This document shows, piece by piece, positions 1 to 11,139 of a DNA stretch of 64,000 bases. The position numbers and the translations under genes were made by a program. Source of the stretch: Euglena gracilis. Lineage: Eukaryota > Euglenida > Euglenophyceae > Euglenales. How positions within the stretch are numbered: position 1 is the stretch's first letter; each line of letters begins with the position of its first letter. The notes beneath the pieces are model-generated. The model made no database searches, was not told the origin of the DNA, and was given only the letters and a program-made list of their open reading frames with translations. Location of the stretch: assembly GCA_039621445.1 (NCBI GenBank), contig CP154954.1, forward strand, positions 40,107,572-40,171,571, given 5' to 3'.

Positions 1-394
1 CTCTTCCAGCCAATCCTTTCAGCAAAGATCCAAATGTGGACCCGTCCCAAGAATAAGATCCCCTTAATGTCCATTGGAATTTTCAAATCAAAATAAAATG
101 TGGGATACGGTACTGCTCTGATGGTATGTGCACTCCATTTGTGTGCGTGTGGCAAAGGTTCTTTGGATCAACACCAACTGATTACAAAGCTGTAGCTTAA
201 GTTTTCACTGTATCCTGCTGCTTTAACTTTTGGGAACCTGTCTGTCCCCACCAATTGTTTTGGCCAAGTTTTTGGAAAGAGCAGGATGAAACGTCCATGA
301 CAGATTTACGATTGGCCCCCAAACTTGGCCCACACACAGGGAATGGGAAAGAAGGGAAAAAGAAAAGCATACCCGCCCCCCCCCCCGGGCAATT

Positions 395-792
395 GTCGCG
401 CAACAAATCGGACAGCACGGAGGGGGGTGACAATTTCCCAGGGTGACAATTTGGCCAGCACAGAGGGGGGTGACAATTGCCCGGGGGCGTCAATTGCCCG
501 GGGACGTCAATTGCCCACCCATGTAGGCCACATTAAATCCAAATGACCAAGAACACCATCTGAAACACCAGTGAACCCGCAAAAATGCAGCTATGGTTGT
601 GATATTGTGCAGAGCATTTGGTGAGGATCAATCGAGCCGTGCCGGCGAAAAGAAAGTTCACAAACATCTTCTGTGGGGGGGGGGGTGACAAATTGGGCAG
701 CACAGAGGGGGGTGACAATTTCCTGGGGTGACAAATTGGCCGGCACAGCCAGGGGTGACAATTGCCCGGGGGCGTCAATTGCCCGGGGGGGG
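395..792. repeat. Duplicated GTGACAATT-type repeat cluster
   Basis: Two related blocks (about 395-512 and 674-792) carry the same series of short motifs: an AGCACAGAGGGGGGTGACAA core, TGACAATTTCC, and terminal copies of GGGGGCGTCAATTGCCCGGG. The blocks lie about 280 bp apart in direct orientation. No coding potential is apparent; this is a local repeat of unknown type. Confidence 0.75.
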
Positions 793-2621
793 GGAGGGCG
801 GGTATGGTGTTGATCCTGCTGATCGTCTCCCCTCCAAATGAGCACGGTGCACAGCACTACAGGGGAAAAAAATGACGTTGGGCCGTGGAGGTGCACTCAA
901 AAGGCATCTCCTTTTTCTAAAAAAAAAATGTCATGAACGTTGCCTTTTGGCGGTCGTCCATGCATGAAAGGCATACTTAGACTACCCGCCAGCTTGGGCG
1001 GGACACAATCGCTGATGCAATATTTCAGAGTGACCACTCAACAAATCACCAAATATTAAACTCCCACCACACAATAAAAATGATCCCCCCCACCTGGAAA
1101 CCTCCATTTGAACTCAAAACAATTGAAAACCTCACAATGATTCAATCAAAAAGAGAAGCTCATTTGCAGAAGAACTGCCAGCACAAGATGTGACCAAAAA
1201 CCTTACGAAAAACTGGCTTTTTTGAAAAAATTCTGAGGCACCAAAAAAAAAAACCTGCGCAACAAATAGACCAGGGGTGAAATTGCAGCAAAAAATTGCA
1301 GTGGAGGGGGGGTTGTAAAAAGTTGCAAACGGGCCATGCCGGGGTTGCCAGGGGGTGAACACCTCTGCAGGGGGGAACGGTGAAAGAACGACAGGGGATT
1401 GTTTTAAAAACGTGAGGTCAAGTGGAGGTGACTCAGGCCAGGTCCTTAGTAAAAAAAAAAATGGATGAACGTGGGGTGTCGCCATGCCGGATTACTTAGA
1501 CTCACCCCGAGGGAATTCCCCTACTTTGCGTTGTTCGCTGATTTCGAATGCTTTTGGAGTTGCAGATTCTTCTGCTATTCATTCTTTGCAATATTCATTG
1601 TGAAGTGACCATAACTCACCACAATCAACACCCTCACCGAAACCCATAAAACTCCAAATTAAAAAATGCACAAAAGCATTCATATTCAAAAAATGACGAA
1701 TTTCCTTCCCATCAATTTTTGCCCGGGTGAGGAACCTTGGGTTTAAAATGGGAGGAATCCAATCCATTTGAAAGACCTTCTGTGAATCACTCACATTTGA
1801 AGAAAAAAAAACCTCCGCATAGCTTCTATCATCATTAGCCCAAGAATTTGAGAGCAGCCCAGCAGCCGGTGATTAATGCAGTCAAAAGGGTTCAGAGTGG
1901 TCTAATGCGCCATTGCCAGAGTTGCGGGAACCAAAATGCCAAAATGCGGGAACCAAAAATGGTTGGTGGTGGCCGGGTGCACCCACCACCAACCATAGCA
2001 CTTTGCGACGAAAAACGTTGATATTTTTTTGACCAGAGAATTTCTGAGGCACCAAAAGAATGGAAGGCGTGGGAACCTGCCCCGCCTATCAGGATGGAGT
2101 GGAGGACACCAGTGGCAGGGGAAAAGTGGAAATCTCAGGAAATTCTATGATTCTGCGCTGGTCAATCGGTTCTGACAGGCAAAAAATTGGGCAAAATTTT
2201 GTGGAAGGTGCTCTTTTTAAAAAAAGTTTGCGCAAAACACTGGAAAGAAATACGCACGTTTTGGGGCGTTTCGGGGTTGGCCTGGACCCCCTTGGTGGTC
2301 ATGGGGGTGTGATCTGGACCTTCCTGCAGTCTGCGGGGAAAGCACCAAAACCCTGACCCTCCACCGTTGGCTTTTGGGGAGTCCCAGTCAACCCTGGTGA
2401 TTGCTGAAGGAGGTTTGCTGTGGCAGGTCAGGAAGAGCCTGAGGTCACAGGAATGAAGGTTACGATGCCTTGGGTCAGAGAACATAACAGATGGTGGGCC
2501 TGGAGGAGGGTCTGGTGGTGGGGTCCAGGCTTCTGTTTAAGACACCCGGGGGGTCCCCCCACCCACCCGGCCCGGTGCAGAATGGCCCCCCCCCCCCCCC
2601 CCGGGGAGGTGGGGCGTGGGC

Positions 2622-3035
2622 CAGGCTTTTGCTTAAGGATGGGGGGGGGGCGCTGGCTAGCCATTTACTAGACACTGGAAAAGAGGCACTAGCTAGACCC
2701 CCCTCCCCAGGGGGAGGGGTCCCGAATGGAAAAAAAAATTCATCCGTAGCTCTCCACCATCGGTGGAAATCGGGTGTGAAATGCATTGTTTTTTGGCCAA
2801 TTTGTTCCAGAAAAATCTCAAAGCTGGCCAAAAATGGGCATTTTTGGCCGGTTTTTGGGGTTCAAAATTTTTTCGGCGCTTCACGCCGGTTATTAGAAAG
2901 GGTTTTCCAGCACTGGCCCTGCCAGCGGTCCTCCCAGGTCCCTGAGCATTTCCACTGGCCAATTTGGACTAGCTGTAGTCCGTAGTCCACCCTGGGGGGG
3001 GGGGGGGTACAGTGAACCTTTAAGCAAAAGACAGG
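2622..3035. repeat. Decayed family A MITE-like element
   Basis: The left end matches the CAGGCTTTTGCTTAAGG terminus of the intact element at 52242-52591, followed by the same internal GGCTAGCCA and ACTAGCTAGACCC motifs. The right end is a degraded inverted copy (TTTAAGCAAAAGACAGG). Target-site duplications are no longer recognisable. Confidence 0.7.
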
Positions 3036-3129
3036 CGGGGATACCCCCTAACCATTATCGGGCTGTCTAAGGGTATTTCCCAAAAAAAATTCCGGCGCAT
3101 TGCACTGAGACCCATGTTTGGGCCTCCGA

Positions 3130-3480
3130 CCATACAATTGCTTACCGACCCCGGTGGGGGGGGGGGGTCACTCCACTTTTTTAAAAACCAGTCAGTCACT
3201 CAGAATAAACCAGCCAGCCAGTCATTACCCCTCCCCGGGGGGGGGGGTCGGCCACTCAGAAAAACGGCCACTTTCCAGTCACTTTAGGCCATTGTAGGCC
3301 CAAAAAAAAGTTTCCGCCGCCTTCGGCGGCGGGTTCACTCAAGCCTCTTTTCCCGACTCCTGGCCTACCCCCCCCCGGGGGGGGAGGGGTCCGGGCCAAA
3401 AACCAGTCAGTCACTTTGAAAAAACCAGTCACCCACCCCCCCGGGGGGGGGGGGGGAGGGGTTGGTCAGTGCTTAAGCAA
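3130..3480. repeat. AACCAGTCAGTCACTTT-type repeat (family L)
   Basis: Repeated AACCAGTCAGTCACT motifs alternate with CCCCGGGGGG palindromes and GTCGGCCACTC. The same modules recur near 55020-55090 and 56115-56220. Dispersed noncoding repeat; no terminal repeats could be assigned. Confidence 0.65.
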
Positions 3481-3686
3481 TTGCCTGCCTCCGACCCGGG
3501 GGGGGGGGGGTTCCAAATTAAAAAAAAAAAGAAGAAGCCTGGTTGGGTTGCCCCTTCGTTCGTTCAACGGTCTCCTTTACCGCATCCCCCCAGCCACCGT
3601 CCTCCCACTGAGGGGCGTTGCCCCCCACACACAGACCCCACCCCACCGGAGGGCGGGGGGGGGGGGAGGAGCGGGGGGGCAGCGGG

Positions 3687-4464
3687 TCAGTAGTCGTCGT
3701 AGAGGACGTCCTCCCAGAAGCTGTTGGGGTTCACCATGCCCACCTTGCGGCTGCAGTTGCCGGCCCCGCCCGGCGGCCGATTGGGTTGGGGGGGCGCCTT
3801 CGGCACGCCGGGCCTCCCGGGGCGTGCCCGGACTTCGATGCCCTCCGCCGGGGGGGGGGGGGTCAGAAAAGCGTGTGAGAAAAAAAGAGAATGGGGGGCA
3901 TGGACGCCGGAACGCCAATTGACCACCACCGGGGGAAACTCGTCCCCCCCCCCCCCCCCCAGGTGCAGGTTGCTCCCGAGCACGTCCAAAGGCAGGCCAA
4001 CCCAGCAGCCGCCCGCCCACCCACAGGGGAACGCATCGCCGCCTCCCGAGGATGAGGCGGCCAGCGGGGGCTGCCGGGCGGGGGACGTGGGCGAAGGTGT
4101 GGCAGTTGTCGGTGCCAGGGATTTTTTTAAGACCAGGGGGGGTCAGCACCCACCCACCCACTCCCTGGGCCCCCCAGGGGGGAGGGGGGAGTTCCAGGGG
4201 GACCCACCCACCTTTGCCCGAAAATGGCCAAAAAAATGGCCAAAATAGCACCTTTTCAAAATTTTCAGCGCCTTTGGCGCCGAAAAAGATATACCCACCA
4301 GCCCCTCCCCCCCCCCCCCCGGGGGCCAAGGGACCCACCCACCCTACCCCCCCCGGGGGGGGGGTCCAAGACTATACCCCTGGTCGGTGTATTGCTTGAA
4401 CTCTGGGTGCTCCATCGCCCAGCACAGCAGCTCTGTAGTGGTGAGGCGCACGTCGGTGGTCGAC
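3687..4464 (-). CDS. 3' part of a putative papain-fold (NC-motif) protein
   Basis: Only the last part of this gene is visible. Exon 4383-4464 follows a CTGCAG acceptor and encodes 27 codons including TTTELLCWAMEHPEFKQYTD. Removing the element at 4116-4382 with one 8-bp repeat continues the frame into NCHTFAH (from 4107). The terminal exon 3687-3842 encodes 51 residues and ends FWEDVLYDDY-stop; joining it through a GTCCCC donor keeps phase 0. The pattern of a helix ending HPEF..Y, then D/N-N-C-x-x-F-A resembles the catalytic Cys region of LRAT, PPPDE and NlpC-type papain-fold proteins. That family call rests on one short motif and is tentative; the upstream His-bearing exons were not found. 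Confidence 0.5.
4116..4382 (-). mobile_element. Nonconventional intron, family D element (CAGG...CCTG)
   Basis: The 267-bp element begins CAGGG and ends CCCTG, with partly complementary termini, and is flanked by near-identical 8-bp repeats, GTCGGTGC at 4108-4115 and GTCGGTGT at 4383-4390. It interrupts a coding frame. A GT-AG intron does not fit: the end nearest the downstream exon has no AG acceptor. Excision of the element plus one repeat joins TACACCGAC to AACTGCC in frame. A related copy lies at 20168-20430 and a partial one ends at 56524. Confidence 0.75.
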
Positions 4465-5088
4465 CTGCAGCATACGGCAAGGGGGGCGTGAGGGGGGTTG
4501 GGGGCTTGGTTGAGGACCACAGTTGGGGGTCAAATCTGCGGGTCTCCGGATTCTGAACATTCTTTGTGCATGTCTTCCAGGGTTGAAGGAGAAGGAGAAG
4601 CAGGGGAAGTCTTATCACCCTTAAATTTTTTTAAAGAATGCGCCCAAAGAGACGGGCCATACCATGTAGCTCACCGTCCCCACCCCCTGCCGCTTGTTCA
4701 CAAATCACCAGCCAGTCACCGCCTTGAAACCAATCAGCAACTTCCACCCCCCCCCCGAAAGGCAGTCACTCCAGCACTCCCACCGACGCATTGATTCAAC
4801 CATATCCACTCATGGCAAATCGGAGTTGGGGTCGTTGGATCTATGTTGAAAGTGTTGAAATGATCCAATTGTCTTGAGATTGAAGAAGGAAGGTACGGGA
4901 TCAGAGTTTAAGGATCCCTGCACCCACCCTTAGGCCCTCTGGGGGGGGGGGGGGGCTGTGCGGGGGTGATCACCCCCCACGCACCACAGCACCCTGGAAG
5001 GAAAATTCCTTCGACACGGAAGGAAAATATTGAGCTAAAAAACCGGTGCCCCCAGAATGGTGGAACGTCGTGGGTTGCCCCTGCACAC

Positions 5089-5264
5089 ATGCACATCCGG
5101 TTGGTTGTGCCGCACACGGTGGCACACTGTGCACGTCCAAGCAAAAGGTGTGCCGTGCTGGAAATCCAACACGCAATCCTCTCCGAAACACTGCGCCAGT
5201 ACTCGGGGTGAACGGCTGTTCCAAAACGTTCGGGTGTGTTCCGGGGCGCAGTGGAAGAGCTCGC
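5089..5264 (-). CDS. Internal exon, Cys-rich unknown protein
   Basis: An open, G/C3-rich frame of about 59 residues beginning GELFHCAPEHTRTFWNSRS. It contains several Cys and His residues (HCAPEH, QCFGEDC, WTCTVCHRVRH) that could bind zinc. It is bounded by an AAAG acceptor and a GTGTGC donor, the preferred donor in this window. An earlier GTGTGC inside the frame is an alternative end. I do not recognise the family. The link to the exon at 5561-5677 is not phase-proved. Confidence 0.5.
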
Positions 5265-5560
5265 CTTTGACGAAGAGGGGTTGAATCCATAACAGAAGGC
5301 TTGGTGGCAGGGGAGCCACCCATGGGTTTAGAGAATCCCTGTATAACCCTGGGGGGTCAACTTTGGGGCCCAAAAAAAAATGGCGCTTTGCACCGAAATT
5401 AGAGGAACCCCCCCCCTCCGGGTAGCACCTGCCCCCCCCCCCGTGAGGCAGGGAAAAATTCAACCTCCCTGAGCTAAGAGAGTCTCTGCATGCCATGAAT
5501 ATTGATAGGAAAGGTTTGATCAAAATTGGTCATGTGAAGGACCAAACTGCCAGTCCACAC

Positions 5561-5677
5561 TCGCAGCTCCGGAATCCATGGCAAGCACGGCGTGGCACAC
5601 TGGACGAGGTGCGGCGCTTTGCGTTGCGACAGCCGGCCGGGCCCAAACCATTTGCCCCGGCTGCGAACGGCATCATC
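5561..5677 (-). CDS. Internal exon, unknown protein
   Basis: A 39-codon frame preceded by a GGGCAG acceptor and followed by a GTGTGG donor, in phase 0 at both ends. It encodes DDAVRSRGKWFGPGRLSQR and then KAPHLVQCATPCLPWIPELR. Third positions are about 70 percent G/C. It may belong with the Cys-rich exon downstream. No family is recognised, and other frames on both strands are also open here. Confidence 0.4.
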
Positions 5678-6890
5678 CTGCCCGGCAAAAAGAATGCACA
5701 GAAACCACCGCAGCGAAAACAAAGAACTTATTGAGACCATGGCTGGCTTCTGCTCAAATGAAGCAGAATGAAGAGAAGGAAGGGTGTCCCCCCACCCCAC
5801 CTAAACAATGGCGGTCTGGGTCTGGGTGGGTAACTGGTTTTCGGCCCAATGCAAAGTCTCAGGCCGAAAATGAAAGTGCCATTTTGGGAGGGGGAGGGGG
5901 GCAGCTGGCTGACCCCTTGGGGAGTCCACCCAGCTGCAATGGACCCTGAGCTCAACAGAATCCATAGCTGACCCATGGCTCATTTTCGCAATTTCAGCTG
6001 GAGCAGGAGGGCCCACTGCGGCATGATATCTTGCTGATCGATCCAACGGAAATTTCCGAAATGTGAAAAGCGCCGGAAGGAAAAACTTGAACTGTTTTGG
6101 GGGGTCAGGTACCCTCCGCGTCGGTCCGGACCCCCTTGGCAGGTGGGGGGGGGGGGGCGGACACCCCCCCCGGTCTGGAGGGAGGGACACCTCCCACCTA
6201 AACCTCGCACACACCTTTTCCTTTTTTCGAACCCCCCTGCCTCTCGGCCGAATTAGGTTCCATTTTTTGACAAAAGACGAGCTGTTCGGCAACAGTGCAT
6301 CTATTCAGCTTTGAGTAAAGTTTCAAAACTTTCCATTTGATCAAGGGAAAGAAGAAGCTACGCAATCCGATGAACGCATTAACAAAGCAAATTCCTTAGC
6401 AGAAGAGGGTTGAAAGTTCTAGTAGTAGGTGTTAAAAAAAAAACTGAAAATAAATCAACAAACCTGGGGAATTGCGAAAAACGCCTCGGCAACAACATAC
6501 AGGCAACGTGCCCCCCAAACAAACAGCCAAATACCACAACAACAAGGAAAATAAATTCTCACTTTGTCAAGAAAGGATGTGTTGTCTTTCCTTTTTCGGC
6601 CATTTTCGGCTGAAATTGGCTGCGTACGTGCCCAAAAAACGAGCGATCTGCCCCGGCTAGAGGTCGGCGATCCTTTACCTAATTGTTGCGAAGGGCGCCG
6701 GGCAGACAGACGCAATTTGGCCTGCGGCGGGCGTGCGTAAAACGCAGCAGTTACCGCCCGGGAGGCGCAAAATAGCACGTTGGTAACGGACTCCCCAAAA
6801 AACGTCATATTTCAGCCATTTTCGGCCGAAATTGGCTGCGTCGGCACTCCAAAAACGAGCGCTCTGCCCCTGGTACGAGCCTTGGGCCAC

Positions 6891-6971
6891 CTTCTCGGGG
6901 CCAACGGGGCAATGATCCAGCGCATCTTCCACAAAAGCATTGTGGAAGATGGCAGGTGTAGCACGCTGCAT
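6891..6971 (-). CDS. Internal exon of the 6.9-8.0 kb gene
   Basis: A 27-codon exon from a GGTTCAG acceptor to a GTGGCC donor, phase 0, encoding MQRATPAIFHNAFVEDALDH and CPVGPEK. It joins in phase to the exon at 7497-7581. A further short exon at about 6679-6721 (acceptor CGCAG, donor GTAAAG) is possible but lies in repeated sequence. Function unknown. Confidence 0.5.
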
Positions 6972-7017
6972 CTGAACCAACGGGGAAAAGAATGATATCG
7001 GTCGGAGGATAACCAAA

Positions 7018-7252
7018 CAGGCTTCTTTTTGAGACCCCGGAGGGGGGTCCCCTATGCAACCGGCCTGGCACGGGCCCGCGGGGGGGGAGGGAGAGCACCC
7101 AGAAAAATCGGGCTGTCTAAAGGCATTTCCCCAAAAAGATTTTGGTGCTTTGCACCCAAAACCATACTCGGGCCTCCGGCCCCGGTCCCCCCAGGGAGTG
7201 TCAGGTCCCAGACACATCCACCCCCTGGGAAGCCTTCCAAGTTAAAAAGAAG
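7018..7252. repeat. Family G element (CAGGCTTCTTTTTGAGAC end)
   Basis: Starts CAGGCTTCTTTTTGAGAC and ends with the inverted GTTAAAAAGAAGCCCT. Internal ACTCGGGCCTCCGGCCC and CCCAGGGA modules match the family G copies at 48594-49219 and about 30555-30680. No clear 8-bp target duplication remains. It lies in the intron between the exons at 6891-6971 and 7497-7581. Confidence 0.65.
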
Positions 7253-7496
7253 CCCTTTAACTACATTCCAAGGCTGGTGGCAGGCACACTTTTGCTTCAA
7301 CCTGGGCAGAGAGCGGAAGCCACACGTGTCTCACAGAAGCCACACATCTCAGCTCACAGATGGCAAATCTCTCTCCCATTCCTACACTTCTCATTTTCCC
7401 AACAAAGTCCTTCAGCGGGTGTTAGGGTCCCAAGTGAGCCGTGAACACGGGGGTGCCCGTGGAAATCGGTGGGGGTGGGGGGCACATCGGGCAGAC

Positions 7497-7581
7497 CTTC
7501 CGCTTGAAGCGGGAGATGGCCACGCCGTCCCGCCACTTCTCCAGCACGTACATCCACGTCTCCGTCTCCACCAGGATGTAC
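7497..7581 (-). CDS. Internal exon of the 6.9-8.0 kb gene
   Basis: An 85-nt exon (GGCGCAG acceptor, GTCTGC donor) that completes a split Pro codon from the exon at 7866-7977 and then encodes YILVETETWMYVLEKWRDGV and AISRFKRK, ending in phase 0. Matching phases at both junctions and G/C-rich third positions make coding likely. I considered the N-terminus of a P5A-type ATPase but could not sustain it. Function unknown. Confidence 0.6.
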
Positions 7582-7865
7582 CTGCGCCGCCCGATTCGAA
7601 AGGTCAGCGGCGCTGCCCCCCCCCCCCCGGCGGCTCTCCAACCAATTTGTAACCCATCGGGACAGCCATCGCGATACACTCAAGGACGGCAGCAACGATT
7701 CTTGTAAGCAGGCACGTCGAAAACGTGGAATTTCACGGGTTTCTGCCAGAACCAGGGCACCCGAAAAAAAGAGTCACATCGCCAAAAAAAAACGGAATGA
7801 GGAGCCTCACAAGCTTGCTGGTGGATACGCGCTGAATAATAACACACAGGAAGTGAAACACATAC

Positions 7866-7977
7866 GGGTGAATGATCGGCAGGATGGGCCGGGGCTTGAT
7901 TGTCTCCTCGTACAGTGCCACGCTTTTGATGGGCTCATCCCGGTAGCGGAGGTTCATGAAATCCACCCCCCACACAC
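7866..7977 (-). CDS. Internal or first exon of the 6.9-8.0 kb gene
   Basis: A 112-nt exon from a CTGCCCAG acceptor to a GTATGTG donor. It reads VWGVDFMNLRYRDEPIKSV, then ALYEETIKPRPILPIIHP, and ends with two bases of a Pro codon completed by the next exon. The internal Met (MNLRYRD) could be a start, but the CAG acceptor just upstream suggests an internal exon. No family recognised. Confidence 0.6.
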
Positions 7978-8689
7978 CTGGGCAGGGGAAGATCACAATA
8001 AACATGAGCACATACCTGACGTTGCTCTAAAGAGAGAGATGGCATTGCTGTTTCACTGAGACAGTTGAGAATGGTGAAATAAATCTGTTGTTTGGAATGG
8101 CACCAATTGGCCTCTCCGCTTTTTTCTTTCTTCGACTGTTGGAGCACCGAACATCTGCGCCGGGAATCAGTTCAACATCGCTTCCCTTTCTGTTGGGATT
8201 ACAACAGCAATATCCATTCAACCCAATCCTTAAGATGCAAGATGGTGAAGGAAAAAAATATATTTCCCCCCATTAATTTCCAAAGCGTTTCAAGTTTCCA
8301 TCTTTGTTCCATTTCCATTTGTAGGCTGCAGCAATTGAGTAGTTTTGTCGTTGCAATTATTGCCTCCAACGTCATCATCCCCAACAGTGCCGTGCAAATT
8401 TTGTAAAAACACGCAAGCGGGAACACCTTCTGTGATGGTAAAGAAAATATCAGCTTCATACATCAACTTAATACTTATTTATTTTACCCCCGTGCTGCAA
8501 GAAACCGTTCACCAAGGGCTAGAGGCACCTGGAGACATCGTAAAAACGTGCATTGTGCGCGTTCTGCATGCTTGAGCAGATGGTATAAGAACCTGCAATT
8601 TCCCTTCTTTTGCTGGGAAGAAATTTATAATTTATAAAACTGTGATCAAATGGAATCTATTCAGGGTAAACCACCCCCCAAATAAACTG

Positions 8690-8875
8690 GCAGGTACCTT
8701 GCTCCTGGCGGTGGCCGAAAAACCTGGGCGGGGAGGTGGGGGGGGGGTGAAAAAAGGTGGTTCCAATAACTTGTCACCCCCCCTTTTTCCGGCAAGTTCC
8801 TTTCCTTTTCCGACCGCTTGAAAAAAGCCAATGGCCCTCGCCAGGGGGGGGGGGCGGCAATGTGGATGTTCATCG
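8690..8875. repeat. Family I repeat, copy 1
   Basis: Contains a CCTGGGCGGGGAGGTGGGG block, then GGTGGTTCCAATAACTTG and TTTTTCCGGCAAGTTCCTTT. Modules related in inverted order appear at about 12905-13040 (GCCAGTTATTGGAACCAAC, AAAGGAACTTTGCC). Noncoding dispersed repeat. Confidence 0.5.
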
Positions 8876-9129
8876 TAGTACCTCAGGTAGCCTGGAGCCA
8901 CAAAAGTCAATGCTCCTCCTCCCGCCGGAAGCAATTTCAGCAAGGGGCACGGGAGGGGATCAGAAAAAAAGAAAGGGAAGAAAAGGGGCGTCCAAAACTC
9001 AACTCGGGGAACAACCCCCTTTGTTACAACTCAGGGTGAAATGAATTACTGTGGGTCCCCTGGGAAGACAAATCGGGGTGGGCTTTCTTAGACACTGCAA
9101 ACATGCGCGAACCTACCACACGGAAAAGT

Positions 9130-9720
9130 ATGCCCTGCCGGGAATCAGCGGAAAAAGCAAAAAAACAAAATATTGAAAATAAAAAAAGATAGGGAAAAAA
9201 ACGGAAAAAAGCAAAAGCGTCAAAAATTCCATACGTAAAAAAGCTGATACAAAAATGTCCCAGAATCACAAAAAAAAAGTTGTCAAAAATTGAAAAATGG
9301 AAAAAAACACGCCAACAAAACACTCTCACAATGGCAGAACAGAAAAGCATCATGCGCCCAAAACCTTCACCAAAAAAACAACACCATACCATCAATTTCT
9401 GAGATAAAAAAGAGTGAAAAAAAATCTAACTTCAAAAATTTCCACAAATGAAAAGCACAACACACAAAATGGCCAAAAACAAAACCTTCTGTAAATTAAA
9501 AAAAAATCACAAAAATAACAAAAAAAAAACAACCCCAAAAACCATAAGTGTGGCAAAAAATTGGTTCCGCGCTGTGAGGCAACAAGAAAAAACGGACGCC
9601 AGGGGGGAGGGGGGAAAAAAGACCCCACAAAAAACAAATAACCCTACCGCGTCACCCCCCGCCCGCCCCCATTGAAAAAAAAAACAGAAAAAGCACCCCG
9701 GCCCCCTTGCCCACCTCAAA
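9130..9720. other. T-poor, A/C-rich low-complexity stretch
   Basis: The plus strand is strongly depleted in T for about 600 bp and consists of A-runs separated by short C/G-containing words. No exon signal is seen; open frames on either strand are Lys- or Phe-rich composition artefacts. Confidence 0.7.
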
Positions 9721-9883
9721 CCCACCCCCAAAACCTCGGTGCATCCCAGCCCCCACATCGTTGGCCCACCGCCCGCCGGGCCGGCGGTTTTACCCTGGTT
9801 GCCCATTCCCCCCCCCCGACACCCCGAAAAAAAAAGCCGGGGGGGGGGTAAGGCTCCCCAGAACCCAAGCGACCACCATACAC

Positions 9884-10020
9884 CGACCCGAAGATCTCCT
9901 CTCGTCGAGCTGCGCCTCGGTGTCGCTGTCCGCGTCCTTCCCCTCGCCCCCCTCTGCCCGCCGCTGCCTCCGCCGCTGCTGGTCCGCCTCCGTCAGCTCC
10001 CGCAGCCGGTCCCGCACATG
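9884..10020 (-). CDS. Charged exon following the 10.3 kb membrane exon
   Basis: The acceptor is a C-tract ending CGTAG and the donor is probably GTGTAT. It joins the exon at 10272-10394 in phase 0. About 45 codons, over 90 percent G/C at third positions, encode HVRDRLRELTEADQQRRRQR and an acidic DADSDTEAQLDE stretch. It is hydrophilic and probably cytoplasmic. Function unknown. Confidence 0.7.
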
Positions 10021-10271
10021 CTACGGGGGGGGGGGGGGCAGGCCCTGCCACCCCACAGGTGGGAGTCCCCGGCCTCGGGGGAAGGCTGTGCCACGGGGAA
10101 GGCCACAAACAAGTTTCCACCTTTGTTTCAACCTCAGAGGTGCACGGGAAAACTGGGGGGGGGTCGGACCCACCACCCACCCACCGCCCATCGGGTTTCG
10201 GGATTTCCCGTACAGCCCTGCCCTACACCTACCTACCCAACACTGCCTCACAGGCCAGCGCCGCCCCACAC

Positions 10272-10394
10272 CTGGGCCACCGGGACGGTCGCCTCCGGCC
10301 CCTCCGTCACCGCCTTGCGGCAGAACTTTGCGCCGGCGGCGCTGCCGAGGTACCGCCGCTTCGCCCAGAAGATGACGCAGCCCCCCGCCACGAT
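10272..10394 (-). CDS. Exon with the end of a membrane segment
   Basis: A 41-codon exon with a GCAG acceptor after a G/C tract and a GTGTGGGG donor, phase 0 at both ends. IVAGGCVIFWAKRRYLGSAA looks like the end of a transmembrane helix followed by a basic stop-transfer patch; the rest (AVTEGPEATVPVAQ) is soluble. With the next exon it suggests a membrane protein with a charged cytoplasmic tail. Upstream exons were not identified. Confidence 0.7.
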
Positions 10395-10719
10395 CTGCGG
10401 GGGGGGGGGCGGAGGGGCGCGGGGAGGGGGGGGGGGGCATCATTGTGCTTGCAGCTGTTCCTGGGACGCCACACACATGCAAATGAGCATTCGAGCAAAA
10501 AAAAAAGAGGCTCCAAAATCCACCCACACGTCAACAAACTGCAAAACGCTGTGTCGAGGAGGAAGGCCATGTCCACAAAAAATGATTTGTCACCGTTCCA
10601 ACAGGCAGAAATTGCAAGCTCTGCCAATTGTGTCGTTTCGTTAACCAGGTTTTGAATCGGGCTGAGCTCTTTGTTATCAAAAGCAACACGCCCGGCGGTG
10701 CGGCCCTGCAGAACGGCCA

Positions 10720-11131
10720 CAGGGATGTATGGGAAGCCTTGGGGGGACCCCCTCCCAATAGAGGGGGGTGGGTCAGACCCCCCTCAAACCTCGAGACTGA
10801 AGGGGGCCAGGAAAATTTTCGATTTTGTGGACTGGGAAAGGGCGGATACCAGGCCAAAATTGGTATAAAAAAATCGGTGATTTTTCTTTGAAAATAAATT
10901 AAAAAAAATGCTCATTTTTCAAAAGTTTAGAACACTTTTTATGTGGGAAACACCAAAACATCAAAAATTCTGCAATATCCTCAAAAGTGAGGAAAAACAC
11001 TTTTTTGCTCACTTTCCGGCGCTGTGTGCCGGAAAAGAAAATTTGCTACTTTTGGAACCTGCCAGGGGGGGTGGGGGTCCAGACCCCCCCCCCACCTGCC
11101 TCAAAACCAAAGGGCTTCCCATCGATCCCTG
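10720..11131. mobile_element. Family F element
   Basis: A 412-bp element with inverted ends: CAGGGATGTATGGGAAGCC on the left and GGCTTCCCATCGATCCCTG on the right. The middle has CGATTTTGTGGACTGGG, an A/T-rich part and TTTCCGGCGCTGTGTGCCGG. Copies lie at 61489-62021 and, 5' part only, about 45655-45960. No matching 8-bp flanks, so an old copy. Confidence 0.75.
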
Positions 11132-11139
11132 CCTGGAGT

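Larger units (their letters stand above)
1..3600. other. Noncoding repeat region, no gene seen
   Basis: I find no exon-like island here: no stretch combines G/C-rich third positions with flanking splice signals. The sequence holds dispersed repeats (described separately), long C and G homopolymers and A-rich stretches. Short open frames occur on both strands but look like chance frames through the repeats. Confidence 0.6.

Noticed and set aside
7497-7977. N-terminus of a P5A-type cation ATPase
   Set aside because: Only a vague resemblance around RPILPIIHPYI; the expected following motif is absent once the exons are joined in phase.
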